Assembly (NCBI RefSeq): GCF_035987325.1
Contig: NZ_CP108488.1
Span: 6,324,001 to 6,388,000 of the forward strand
From: Streptomyces sp. NBC_01244
GTDB taxonomy: Bacteria > Actinomycetota > Actinomycetes > Streptomycetales > Streptomycetaceae
Reading direction: 5' to 3'
DNA length: 64,000 nucleotides
Within the stretch, counting starts at the first letter, position 1. Every line of letters begins with the position of its first letter. Made by a program: the position numbers and the translations under genes. This document shows, piece by piece, positions 41,788-50,020 of the stretch. A model generated the notes under the pieces. That model was not told the origin of the DNA. It ran no database searches and saw only the letters and a list, made by a program, of their open reading frames with translations.

Positions 41788-44175
41788 GTGAGCGACCGGC
41801 CCTTACCCACCCTGCGCGACCTGGTTCTGGGCCGCCTCGCCCGTTCCGCGCTGACACCCGCGGCGCGGGACCTCGTGGCCGAGTTGCTGCCCGAGGTGCG
41901 GGTGAGGAGCGCCGGCCGGTCCGGGCCCGTGTACCTGAGGTCGATCTCGGCGGCCGGCTGGCGCGGCATCGGACCGGCCGCGGCGCTGGAACTGACACCG
42001 GGCCCCGGCCTCACCGTGGTCGCCGGCCGGAACGGCTCGGGGAAGTCGAGCTTCGCCGAGGCCGCCGAGATGGTCCTGACCGGGGACAACTTCCGCTGGC
42101 AGGACCGCACTCAGGTCTGGAAGCAGGGCTGGCGCAACCTCCACGACCCCTCCGCCCCGCAGGTTTCGGTCGAGCTCTGCCCGGACGGCGAGAGCCTTCC
42201 GCTGACCGTGCGCAGGAGCTGGCACGGTGACGGACTGGAGGACTCCCGGACGGTCGCGCACCGGCCCGGCATGCCCGAGCAGGACCCGCGCGAGGTCATC
42301 GACGCCGAGGACCTGTCGCTCTACCGGCCGTTCCTCTCGTACAGCGAGCTCGGCGCGATGATCAACGGGCGGATGAGCGCCCTGCACGACGCGCTCGCGC
42401 AGATCCTCGGACTGGACCTGCTCAGCGACGCCGACAACGAAGCCCGGGCCCGCGCCAAGGTCCTCACCGACACGGTCACCCGCGCCGCTGAGCTGAACCG
42501 CGCCGTGACCGCCGAGCTGGCCGAGTCGGACGACCCGAGGGCCGCCGAGGCCGTCGCGGCGCTCGGTGGACGCACCCCGGACCTCGACCGGCTACGCGCC
42601 CTGCTCAACGGCCACGTCGCGACGGACGGCACCGAGCTGGCCCGGCTGCACCGCCTCGCGGGTCTGGAGGGCCCCGACCCGCGCGAAGTGGCGGGCGCGG
42701 TCGCCCGGTTGCGGGAGGCCGCCGCGGCTGCCGAGGACGTGCGGTTCGGCGCCGCCGAGGACGCCAGGCAACTGATCGGACTGCTGGAGCGCGCGCTGGA
42801 CCACCGGCGCCGCCACCCGCGGTCCGAGGACTGTCCCGTATGCGGTGCCGGGAGCCGCCTCGACGAGGTCTGGGCCGTGGGAGCCCGGGAACAGGTCGAA
42901 CGCCTCCAGCGGGAGGCGGCCACGGCGCAGAGCGCGCGTGAGGCGCTGGCGGCCGCGGTGCGGGCCGCGCGTGACCTCGTACGGCCCGTTCCGGGCTGGC
43001 TGCAGGGTGCCGACTCGCCGCTCGCCCTCCTCTGGTCCGAGTGGGCGGCCTGCCGGGAAGCCGCGGACCCGCGCGAACTCGCGGACCGGGTCGAGCGCGT
43101 GGCGGCCACCCTGGCGGACGCCTGCCGCAAGTCGGGCGAGGAGGCCGCGCACCGGATCGCGGAGCAGGACGGCCGCTGGCAGCCCCTTGCCCTGCGCCTC
43201 GCCGAGTGCCTGCGCGACGCCGAGGCCGCGGAGGCGGCCCGGCCGCTGATCAAGCAGATCAAGGACGGCCGCGCGTGGCTGAAGAAGGTCACCGGCGAAC
43301 TGCGCGAGGAACGGCTCCGGCCCTTCGCCGAGCAGTCGCAGACCATCTGGAACCTCCTGTGCGAACGCAGCAGCGTCTCACTCGGCTCGATCAGCCTCGC
43401 CGGCACCGCCAACCAGCGGAAGGTGGTGCTCGACGCCTCCGTGGATGCCATCGACGCGCCCGCCTTCGGCGTGATGAGCCAGGGCGAGCTCCATTCGCTC
43501 GCCCTCTCGCTGTTCCTCCCGCGTGCCACACATCCCGGCAGCCCCTTCGGCTTCCTGGTGATCGACGACCCGGTGCAGTCCATGGACCCGGAGAAGGTCG
43601 AAGGGCTCGCCCGCGTCCTCCAACTCTGCTCCCGGACCCGTCAAGTGGTGGTCTTCACGCACGACACCCGCCTCCAGCAGGCCCTCCGTCAGCTCCGCGT
43701 CCCCGCGACGATCATGCAGGTCTCCCGCCAGACGGACTCCGTCGTACGGGTCACCCGGACCGACGACCCGGTCTCGCTCGCGCTGGGCGAAGCCCGGGCC
43801 GTGGCCGCGGACCGCAATGTGCCGCAGGAGGTCGCCGATCGAGTGCTGCCCCAGATGTGCCGAGGAGCACTGGAAGCGGCCTACCTCGAACCGGCCCGGC
43901 GCCGACTGCGCGGCGACGGCCACGGCCACGACGAAGTCGAGGCCCGGATCAGCGGCACGCACGAGCTCACCGAGCTGGCCGCGCTCGCCTTCTACGACAG
44001 CGCGATGGCGCCGGCCGAGGTGCTCGCCGCGGTGGCCCGGGACCACGGACCCTGGGCACGCACCCTGATCGAGCGGTGCAACGCGGGCGCCCACCAGGCT
44101 CCCGCCCGGTCCGGCGCCAACGGGGACCTGGTCCGGGAAACCGAGCGGCTCGCCAGGGCGGTGCAGCGCCGGTGA
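41788..44175 (+). CDS. Rad50/SMC-like AAA ATPase with half zinc-hook (module gene 1)
   Basis: A 795-residue ABC-type ATPase of the Rad50/RecN/SMC kind. Residues 48-78 (YLRSISAAGWRGIGP) lead into Walker A GRNGSGKSS at 80-88. A long coiled arm with CPVC at 349-352 (a single half zinc-hook) divides the two ATPase halves. The signature motif is MSQGELHS near 563, Walker B FLVIDDPVQSMDP near 592, and the His switch VVFTHDTRL at 625. A C-terminal extra domain (residues 680-795) ends ERCNAGAH...; no nuclease, TOPRIM or HNH motif is recognised. GTG 41788 has AAGGAG at 6 nt. It overlaps the next gene by GTGA. Likely a DNA-structure or end-sensing ATPase; precise role unknown. Confidence 0.85.
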   Translation: MSDRPLPTLRDLVLGRLARSALTPAARDLVAELLPEVRVRSAGRSGPVYLRSISAAGWRGIGPAAALELTPGPGLTVVAGRNGSGKSSFAEAAEMVLTGDNFRWQDRTQVWKQGWRNLHDPSAPQVSVELCPDGESLPLTVRRSWHGDGLEDSRTVAHRPGMPEQDPREVIDAEDLSLYRPFLSYSELGAMINGRMSALHDALAQILGLDLLSDADNEARARAKVLTDTVTRAAELNRAVTAELAESDDPRAAEAVAALGGRTPDLDRLRALLNGHVATDGTELARLHRLAGLEGPDPREVAGAVARLREAAAAAEDVRFGAAEDARQLIGLLERALDHRRRHPRSEDCPVCGAGSRLDEVWAVGAREQVERLQREAATAQSAREALAAAVRAARDLVRPVPGWLQGADSPLALLWSEWAACREAADPRELADRVERVAATLADACRKSGEEAAHRIAEQDGRWQPLALRLAECLRDAEAAEAARPLIKQIKDGRAWLKKVTGELREERLRPFAEQSQTIWNLLCERSSVSLGSISLAGTANQRKVVLDASVDAIDAPAFGVMSQGELHSLALSLFLPRATHPGSPFGFLVIDDPVQSMDPEKVEGLARVLQLCSRTRQVVVFTHDTRLQQALRQLRVPATIMQVSRQTDSVVRVTRTDDPVSLALGEARAVAADRNVPQEVADRVLPQMCRGALEAAYLEPARRRLRGDGHGHDEVEARISGTHELTELAALAFYDSAMAPAEVLAAVARDHGPWARTLIERCNAGAHQAPARSGANGDLVRETERLARAVQRR

Positions 44176-44612
44176 CCCAGCCCGTCCGCGACCTCGTCGC
44201 CGCCGCCGGCCAACTGCTCACGCCACCGCCCGGAACCCTGCCCGGCCTCACGCCCGCACTCGAGCCCGGCCTCACGCCCGCACTCGAGCCCGCCCTCACG
44301 CCCGGCCTGCGCGCCCGCGCCGCGGCCGCCCTGCTGCGGCTGGCGCTGGACGAGGCCATGGACGACTTCTGGCGGAGCACCAGCCCCGGCATGGTCCACA
44401 GCCGGGGCCGCACCAAAGCCCTGTGCCTGGAGTGGTACGCGAGCCCTTCGGTGGCGCGCCGGTGGTACGTCGTCCGGTCGGCCCTCAGCGCGGCATGTCA
44501 CCACCACACCTACGAACTCCCGCCCACGCCGGCCGAGGTCAGGGCCTGGCACGCGGACGTCACGGAGCTCCTGCGAGCCATGCCCTCGGATACGGCCGCC
44601 GTCCGGCCCTGA
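44172..44612 (+). CDS. Small protein coupled to the Rad50-like ATPase (module gene 2)
   Basis: A 146-residue protein of unknown family. Residues 20-42 contain a duplicated GLTPALEP unit encoded by a perfect 24-bp tandem repeat (44244-44291). The rest is helical, with ALDEAMDDFWRST, RWYVVRSALSAACHHHTYEL and PTPAEVRAWHADVTELL; the HHH and Cys pair could bind metal, but that is a guess. Its GTG overlaps the ATPase stop, implying equimolar production and a joint complex. Confidence 0.72.
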   Translation: MTQPVRDLVAAAGQLLTPPPGTLPGLTPALEPGLTPALEPALTPGLRARAAAALLRLALDEAMDDFWRSTSPGMVHSRGRTKALCLEWYASPSVARRWYVVRSALSAACHHHTYELPPTPAEVRAWHADVTELLRAMPSDTAAVRP

Positions 44613-44638
44613 CCGCGCCACGAAAGGAACCGCACCGC

Positions 44639-46276
44639 GTGGACACCCGCCGCTACCGCATGGTCGTCACCAGCGGACTCGACTACGTCGGCACGGGAGC
44701 CCTGGTCGACGACCGGCTCCGCAGCTGGCTGAAGGAACCCCCGAAGACCTACGACATCGAGGCGTTCGCCGAAGGACGCAACGAGATAGCCCGCGGCGTG
44801 ACCCTCGACCACGACTCCGCCACCGGGACTTCAGGAGCGTACGGCCGCTGGCGGCTGCGGGAGACGACCCCGGACGGCACCTGGCAGACCACCGTACTGA
44901 TCCGGCAGACCGGAGCCGGACCGACCTGGGTCCAGCTGGACGTCGAGCACCTGCCCGACAGGCCTGACGTCTTCCCCACACCGGCCAAGACCCCCCGTCT
45001 CGCCGGGAGCCTGCTCGACGTGCTCCGAGCGCGCGACGGGCTCGCCGACGTGACGCGGATGCCCCAGGTCATCGAGGTCGACGACGTCCACTCCGTCATA
45101 GACGAGCTCTGCGACGAGAAGCGGCGCCTGCCCGTCGTCGTGGCCAGTACGCCCCACGGCGTGGACTTCGACGCCTGGCTGGAACGCACCGTGGACCCGC
45201 TGGTCCGCCCACTGGCCGGCCTGGCCATCCTCTACGTCCTCGCACCCGAGGCCGAGCCGTACTTCAACCGGGCCCTGGAATACCACCAGGTCTTCGCCGG
45301 CGGGATCCGTACGTACCTGCCGGGAGTGGACCCGGCCTGGGCGGCCGACGGCCAGCGCCACCGCGTCCTGTCCCGCCGGACCATCACCGAGACCCCGCAC
45401 CGGGCCCGGGGCCTCCTCGCCCAGCTACCGCAGCGCCTGGCGATCCAGGCCCCGTTGCCCCCGGAACTCGATTCCGTACCCGTCCTCCGGGCCCGCACCA
45501 AGGAGGGCGTCGGGACGTCCGAGCTGGAGCGCCTGAGGGACGAGAACCACGCCCTCTTCGAGATCCTGGAGGAGGCGGGACGAGAGCAGAGGGCCCGGGC
45601 GGACGAGATCCGCGGCCTGAAACGGGAACTGCACGAAACCCAACAGGGCGAGTCGATGCTGGTCGGCGAGTACGACGAGCAGTACCGGGAACTCCACGGA
45701 GTCAAGGCCCAACTACTGGCGGTCCAGAAGCGACTCCTGATCCTCAACGCAGCCGAAGCCGCGTACACCCCGGTCGAACCCGGCCCCCCGGGGCCCGCCT
45801 CCTTCGCGGAGATCCTCGACCGGATCGCCGACATGCCGCGCGTCCACTTCACCGGCTCCCGCAAGGTCACCCTGGAACTCGACGACCAGGCGTACGGCTC
45901 CTCCTGGGGCCGCATGACCTGGGATGCCCTGCTGGCCCTCCAGGACTACGCCGACGCCGCAGCCGACGGTGAGGCCACCCGCGACTTCAAGCAGTGGTGC
46001 GAGGACGTACCGGAGGGCAAGCACTCCATCTCCCCGCGGAAAATCATCCGCGACGAGTCGAAGTCGGTGAAGACCAAAGCCGACTGGCGCAAGGAACGCA
46101 CCTTCCCGGTCCCGGAGCACATCGACCCCGCCCGCAAGCTCTTCATGGGCGCGCACGTCAGGATCGGCGGCGGCAACACGATCGCCCCGCGCCTCCACTA
46201 CTACGACGGCGCCTGCGCCACCCACGGCATCTTCATCGGCTACATAGGCCCGCACCTCACGAACACCCTCACCTGA
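44639..46276 (+). CDS. Coiled-coil protein with unassigned C-terminal domain (module gene 3)
   Basis: A 545-residue cytoplasmic protein that I do not recognise. Residues 1-150 are a beta-rich N-terminal domain. Residues 163-245 form an alpha/beta segment with LPVVVAS and FAGGIRTYLPG. Residues 293-370 form a coiled coil (SELERLRDENHALFEILEE onward). Residues 385-545 form a compact C-terminal domain with VHFTGSRKVTLELDDQAYG, FKQWCEDVP, a HSISPRKIIRDESK segment and APRLHYYDG...IGYIGPHLTN. No nuclease signature is evident, though an unrecognised one cannot be excluded. The GTG at 44639 follows AAAGGA, 26 nt after gene 2. It probably forms the effector or adaptor of the module. Confidence 0.75.
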   Translation: MDTRRYRMVVTSGLDYVGTGALVDDRLRSWLKEPPKTYDIEAFAEGRNEIARGVTLDHDSATGTSGAYGRWRLRETTPDGTWQTTVLIRQTGAGPTWVQLDVEHLPDRPDVFPTPAKTPRLAGSLLDVLRARDGLADVTRMPQVIEVDDVHSVIDELCDEKRRLPVVVASTPHGVDFDAWLERTVDPLVRPLAGLAILYVLAPEAEPYFNRALEYHQVFAGGIRTYLPGVDPAWAADGQRHRVLSRRTITETPHRARGLLAQLPQRLAIQAPLPPELDSVPVLRARTKEGVGTSELERLRDENHALFEILEEAGREQRARADEIRGLKRELHETQQGESMLVGEYDEQYRELHGVKAQLLAVQKRLLILNAAEAAYTPVEPGPPGPASFAEILDRIADMPRVHFTGSRKVTLELDDQAYGSSWGRMTWDALLALQDYADAAADGEATRDFKQWCEDVPEGKHSISPRKIIRDESKSVKTKADWRKERTFPVPEHIDPARKLFMGAHVRIGGGNTIAPRLHYYDGACATHGIFIGYIGPHLTNTLT

Positions 46277-46396
46277 CGGTGGATGCGGCCTGCCCGCCGA
46301 AGGGGAGCGGCGGGCAGGCCGGGGCAGCCGGCTCCACCACGGGGCCGCCCCCGGCCGTGGTATCGGGAAGCCCGTATGCCGCCGCACCCCTCGCAC

Positions 46397-46402
46397 TACG
46401 CT
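46397..46402 (+). promoter_or_regulatory. -10 hexamer TACGCT of the helicase-associated protein gene
   Basis: TACGCT ends 6 nt before the GTG start at 46409, with no ribosome binding site between. It fits a leaderless transcript. Confidence 0.5.
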
Positions 46403-46408
46403 GGCGGG

Positions 46409-48874
46409 GTGAACTCGCGCACCGCCTTGGAGAAGTGGCTCAAGCAGCTCCCCGAACACCAGCTGACCGCCCTGCTTGAGGAACGGGATCTCCCTCTCGC
46501 TGTCGGTTACACCCGCATCACGACTCCCCGCCAACTCGCCGAGCACCTGCTCACGGACGAGTCGGTGGCGCGCGGACTGACCGCGGGGACCGCCGGCGAG
46601 ATGGAGCTCCTGGCCTCGATCGCCGCCCTGGCCCTGCGACAGCACGGGCCGGTCGCGGAGGAGGCCGCGGCCCGGCCTCAGTACGGGTGGCGTCCCGTGC
46701 CGGTCGCCGTGCCCGTGGAGCCGTCCGAACGCCTGGTGCCGGAGAAGGACGTGCTGGACTGGTTCACGCCGGGCGGCGCGCGCGAGCGGGCGGCGGAGGC
46801 GATCGCCCGGCTACGGGAACGCGCGCTGCTGCTGCCGGCGCCGCAGGGCCGGCTGGCGATCCCGCCCCTGCTCCACGTCCGGGCGGCCGGCTTCGACGGC
46901 TACGGCCGGCCGGCGGACCGGCTGCTGACCGCCGCCTACAACGCGCCGGAGGTCAAACGGATCGCCTCCCTGCTGTTCGGCGAGAGTGCGGCACGCACCC
47001 GCCCCGAGGCCCAGGCCCGCATCACCGCCCTGCTCGCCGATCCGGGCCGGGTCCGCGACCTGGTGTCCCAGGCGCCGTCGGCGGCCCGCGAGCTGCTGGA
47101 CAATCTGGTCCTCGGGCCACCCCTGCTGCGCACCCACTGCTTCGTCACCCAATACGGCTCGTACGCGGGACCCAGTGCCAAGTACACCTTCCGGGAGGGC
47201 GGCAGCGGCGACGAGGGCACCGACTGGCTCGCCGCACGCGCGCTACTCCTGCCCGCCGGCCCGGACCTGGCGGAACTCCCGTACGAAGTGTCCCGCGCCC
47301 TGCGCGACGGCGAGGGGGCGCCCTGTCCCCGCTTGGAGCCGGAACCGCTCACCCACACCGTCCCGCTGCCGCGCGGCTGGGACGGCCAAGGGGGAGCCGC
47401 GGCCGGAGCGGCCGCCTGGCGCGCGGAGCTGGTCCTACGGGCGCTGGCCGCGCAGCCGGTCGCCGTACGCAAGGCGGGCGGCATCGCCGTACGGGACACC
47501 CGGCGCCTGGCCAAGTCCGCCGGTGCGAGCGAGGCGGACACCCGCCTGTGGCTCGACCTCGCCGTGAACGCCGGCCTGGCCGCCCCGCAGGCCGACGAGC
47601 CCGAGCCCGCCCGCCGCAGGCGGCAGGCGACACCCAAGCCCGCGGCCCGCCTCCTCCCCAGCGACCGCTACGACCCGTGGGCGGCGGCCCCGCCCGCGGG
47701 CAAGCTGCTGCCCCTGCTGGCCGCCTGGGCGGTGGTGCCCGAGGTGCTCACCCACTGGCCGGACGACGGCGAGACCCCGGTGGCGCTGATCAGCCCGCAG
47801 GACGCGTACGCCGTCCCGCTGCGCCGCGGAACACTGCGCGCGCTCGGCGGCCTGGCGCCAGGCCAGGGCCTGACCCTGACGGCGGAGTCGTACACGGAAC
47901 TACTGGAACGGGCCGCCTGGCACCAGCCGTTGCTGAGCTCCCTCCTCGCGAACGACGCGGCGGGACGGCTGCTGGGCGATGACGACATCGCGGGCCGCCT
48001 CCGGTCGACCCTGGAGGAGGCCGAGCTGCTGGGCCTGGTAGCACACGGCGCCCTCACCCCGGCCGGACGTGCGGTCAGCGCTCTCCTGGAGGCGGGCGCG
48101 GGCCACCACTACCCCGCCGTTCCGGGCGCGGGCACGGACCCGGCGGCCCTCGGAACGGACGGCCTGGGCGAGGACCTGACCGCCCGCCCGGCTCTTGCCC
48201 GGGCGGTGAGCAACCTCCGCGCCGCCCTGTACGAAACACTTCCCGCGCCCAGCACCACCACACGCTTCCAGGCGGACCTGACCGCCACGGTCACCGGAGC
48301 CCCGGCCCCGGACCTCGCCGAACTCCTCTCCGCGGTCGGCGACATCGAGTCGGAGGGCCACGCGGTCGTCTGGCGGATCACCGCGGCTTCCCTCCGCCGC
48401 GCGATGGACGCGGGCTGGAGCGCCGACGAGCTCCTGGACCGACTGACGGGGGTCAGCGAACGCGAGACACCACTCCCACAACCGCTCACCTACACGATCA
48501 AGGACACGGCCCGCACCCACGGACAGCTGCGCGTCGTCCGCTCGGCCTGCTGCATCCGCTCCGACGACACCGCCCTGATCACCGAGGTCGCGCAAGCCCG
48601 CGGCCTCGCCAAACTAGGCCTGCGCCGCATCGCGCCCACGGTCCTCATCTCAGCGGCCCCGCCGGAGGAGACCCTCTCAGCCCTCCGTCTGGCCGGCTAC
48701 GCCCCCACCCAGGAGGCCGCCACCGGCACCACGGTCCTGGACCGCGCCCCCACCGAACGCGCGCGCAGCTTCCTACGCACCCTGGACGAAGCACACGGCC
48801 AGCCCGGCGAAGGGACACGCGGAGCCCCCTCCAGCGCCCGCGCCCTGGCCGCCCAACTCCTGGACCGGAGCTGA
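46409..48874 (+). CDS. Helicase-associated (Helicase_C_3) domain protein
   Basis: An 821-residue protein of the type annotated as helicase C-terminal/XPB-associated domain protein in Streptomyces. The N-terminus NSRTALEKWLKQLPEHQLTALLEERDLP is characteristic. The central part is a chain of winged-helix-like helical modules. The C-terminal region LPQPLTYTIKDTARTHGQLRV and VRSACCIRSDDTALI matches the helicase_C_3 pattern. No Walker A or B motif is found, so it is not itself a helicase. These proteins are usually thought to work with XPB-type helicases in repair. GTG 46409 is the best start; the frame upstream is noise. Confidence 0.85.
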   Translation: MNSRTALEKWLKQLPEHQLTALLEERDLPLAVGYTRITTPRQLAEHLLTDESVARGLTAGTAGEMELLASIAALALRQHGPVAEEAAARPQYGWRPVPVAVPVEPSERLVPEKDVLDWFTPGGARERAAEAIARLRERALLLPAPQGRLAIPPLLHVRAAGFDGYGRPADRLLTAAYNAPEVKRIASLLFGESAARTRPEAQARITALLADPGRVRDLVSQAPSAARELLDNLVLGPPLLRTHCFVTQYGSYAGPSAKYTFREGGSGDEGTDWLAARALLLPAGPDLAELPYEVSRALRDGEGAPCPRLEPEPLTHTVPLPRGWDGQGGAAAGAAAWRAELVLRALAAQPVAVRKAGGIAVRDTRRLAKSAGASEADTRLWLDLAVNAGLAAPQADEPEPARRRRQATPKPAARLLPSDRYDPWAAAPPAGKLLPLLAAWAVVPEVLTHWPDDGETPVALISPQDAYAVPLRRGTLRALGGLAPGQGLTLTAESYTELLERAAWHQPLLSSLLANDAAGRLLGDDDIAGRLRSTLEEAELLGLVAHGALTPAGRAVSALLEAGAGHHYPAVPGAGTDPAALGTDGLGEDLTARPALARAVSNLRAALYETLPAPSTTTRFQADLTATVTGAPAPDLAELLSAVGDIESEGHAVVWRITAASLRRAMDAGWSADELLDRLTGVSERETPLPQPLTYTIKDTARTHGQLRVVRSACCIRSDDTALITEVAQARGLAKLGLRRIAPTVLISAAPPEETLSALRLAGYAPTQEAATGTTVLDRAPTERARSFLRTLDEAHGQPGEGTRGAPSSARALAAQLLDRS

Positions 48875-48933
48875 ATGTTCACCACACCTGACGGACGAAC
48901 GCCTGCCAAGCACCGGCCCGAACCCGAACCCGA

Positions 48934-49173
48934 TCACGGCCCGGCGGGCCGCTTGCTGTCGCGGACGGGCCCCCGGGCGTCATCGAAGAGCCCTCGGTAG
49001 CAGGCGACTTCCTGCTCTCGCTCCATCCAGATGTTGCCCGTGGGGCCTCGTTGAGTACGAGATCGAGCGACGCTCCAATTGCGGGAAGCTGAGCAGCACG
49101 TAGGGGCCGTACATGCCCGAGTGGGCGCCGCGTGTGAACGGCAGCACTTGGACGGTGATGTATGTGCCCTGAA
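48934..49173 (-). pseudogene. Remnant of an XRE-family regulator (DUF5753 C-terminal domain), frameshifted
   Basis: Three minus-strand frames together give the end of a DUF5753 domain: VQVLPFTRGAHSGMYGPYVL and LLSFPQLERRSI in one frame, LNEAP in the next, then TGNIWMEREQEVACYRGLFD followed by DARGPV in the third, ending at a TGA (48934-48936). Two single-base losses around 49050-49070 explain the shifts. The N-terminal helix-turn-helix half is absent; sequence upstream of 49173 is terminator and tRNA. So it is a truncated, dead copy next to tRNA-Arg. Confidence 0.75.
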
Positions 49174-49207
49174 TGCTGCTGGTCTGCGGGTGCCCATGGT
49201 GCGAAAC

Positions 49208-49250
49208 ACAAAAAGACCCTCCGAACAGTACTGACACTGTTTGGAGGGTC
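49208..49250 (-). terminator. Rho-independent terminator of tRNA-Arg
   Basis: Minus strand: GACCCTCC, an AT-rich loop with the internal pairing ACAGTGTCAGTACTGT, then GGAGGGTC followed by TTTTTGTG. A classical stem plus U-run 22 nt past the tRNA 3' end. Confidence 0.9.
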
Positions 49251-49271
49251 TCTGTGGCACTTCCTGCGAAG

Positions 49272-49343
49272 TGCCCCCGGCAGGATTCGAACCTGCGCAC
49301 ACGGCTCCGGAGGCCGTTGCTCTATCCCCTGAGCTACGGGGGC
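49272..49343 (-). tRNA. tRNA-Arg (anticodon CCG)
   Basis: The minus strand folds into a cloverleaf. The acceptor stem GCCCCCG/CGGGGGC is closed, with discriminator A. The D arm is GCTCAGGGGATAGAGC. The anticodon stem ACGGC..GCCGT displays CCG in CTCCGGA. The T arm is CAGGTTCGAATCCTG. CCA is not encoded. It reads CGG arginine codons, common in this GC-rich genome. Downstream lie a U-run terminator and a regulator remnant. Confidence 0.97.
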
Positions 49344-49485
49344 GCTGTCGCTGGTGTTGCGGCGACGGGTTGAACACTACCAGCTTCCCGACGGTGATCA
49401 GGAACGGATTCGGGGGGAGGGAGGCGTGGGTCGCTCGGACGGGGTGGAAGTGGCAAAAACCCGGACGCGGGGGCCGGGGCGGACC

Positions 49486-49491
49486 TACTCT
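49486..49491 (+). promoter_or_regulatory. -10 hexamer TACTCT of the response regulator gene
   Basis: TACTCT ends 6 nt before GTG 49498, and no ribosome binding site follows. Leaderless arrangement. Confidence 0.5.
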
Positions 49492-49497
49492 CGAGTT

Positions 49498-49920
49498 GTG
49501 TCGGGCGCCTCGGGCCGGGTGCTTGTTGTCGACGACAACAAGGTCATCCGGCAGCTGATCAAGGTCAATCTCGAGCTGGAGGGCTTCGAGGTCGTGACCG
49601 CGAACGATGGTGCCGAGTGCCTGGACGTTGTTCATCGCGTGATGCCCGATGTGATCACTCTTGATGTGGTCATGCCCCGCCTGGACGGGTTCGGGGCTGC
49701 CGCACAGTTGCGGGCCGATCCCAGGACGCGGCATCTGCCCGTTGCGATCGTGAGCGCCTGTACGCAGAACGAGGTCGAGGCCGGGATCGCCGCCGGCGTG
49801 GATGCCTTCCTCGCCAAGCCCTTCGAGCCCGCGGAGCTGGTGCGCGTCGTGCGCCGGCTCATCGAGCGCCGCGACCGGCGGGAACGGAAGGGTGCTCCCG
49901 CCGGGAGAGGGAGGGGATGA
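49498..49920 (+). CDS. Stand-alone response regulator receiver protein
   Basis: A 140-residue protein that is only a receiver domain: GRVLVVDDNKVIRQL with the acidic pair, the phospho-acceptor Asp in VITLDVVMPRLDG, and the conserved Thr/Ser and Lys in IVSACTQNE and FLAKPFEP. A Lys/Arg/Gly-rich tail follows. No output domain and no adjacent kinase. The start is GTG 49498, matching the receiver fold and a -10 hexamer at leaderless distance; a GTG at 49450 would add 16 residues with a GGGTGGAA site. It lies just upstream of nrtL. Confidence 0.85.
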   Translation: MSGASGRVLVVDDNKVIRQLIKVNLELEGFEVVTANDGAECLDVVHRVMPDVITLDVVMPRLDGFGAAAQLRADPRTRHLPVAIVSACTQNEVEAGIAAGVDAFLAKPFEPAELVRVVRRLIERRDRRERKGAPAGRGRG

Positions 49921-50008
49921 CCCTCCCTGTGGCGCCCCTGTCAGGGCTCCCGCCAGGGGCCGCATTCCACATGGCGAAACCGTTCGCGTGACGTGGGGGC
50001 TTCTCCCC

Positions 50009-50014
50009 TAGGCT
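50009..50014 (+). promoter_or_regulatory. -10 hexamer TAGGCT of nrtL
   Basis: TAGGCT ends 6 nt before the GTG at 50021; the sequence between (GGTCAC) cannot bind ribosomes. Leaderless arrangement. Confidence 0.55.
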
Positions 50015-50020
50015 GGTCAC

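Noticed and set aside
41788..46276. Module as a copy of Gabija, Septu or Wadjet
   Set aside because: No TOPRIM or helicase (Gabija), no HNH partner (Septu) and no kleisin/MukE-like or JetD nuclease partner (Wadjet) is recognisable in the two partner genes.
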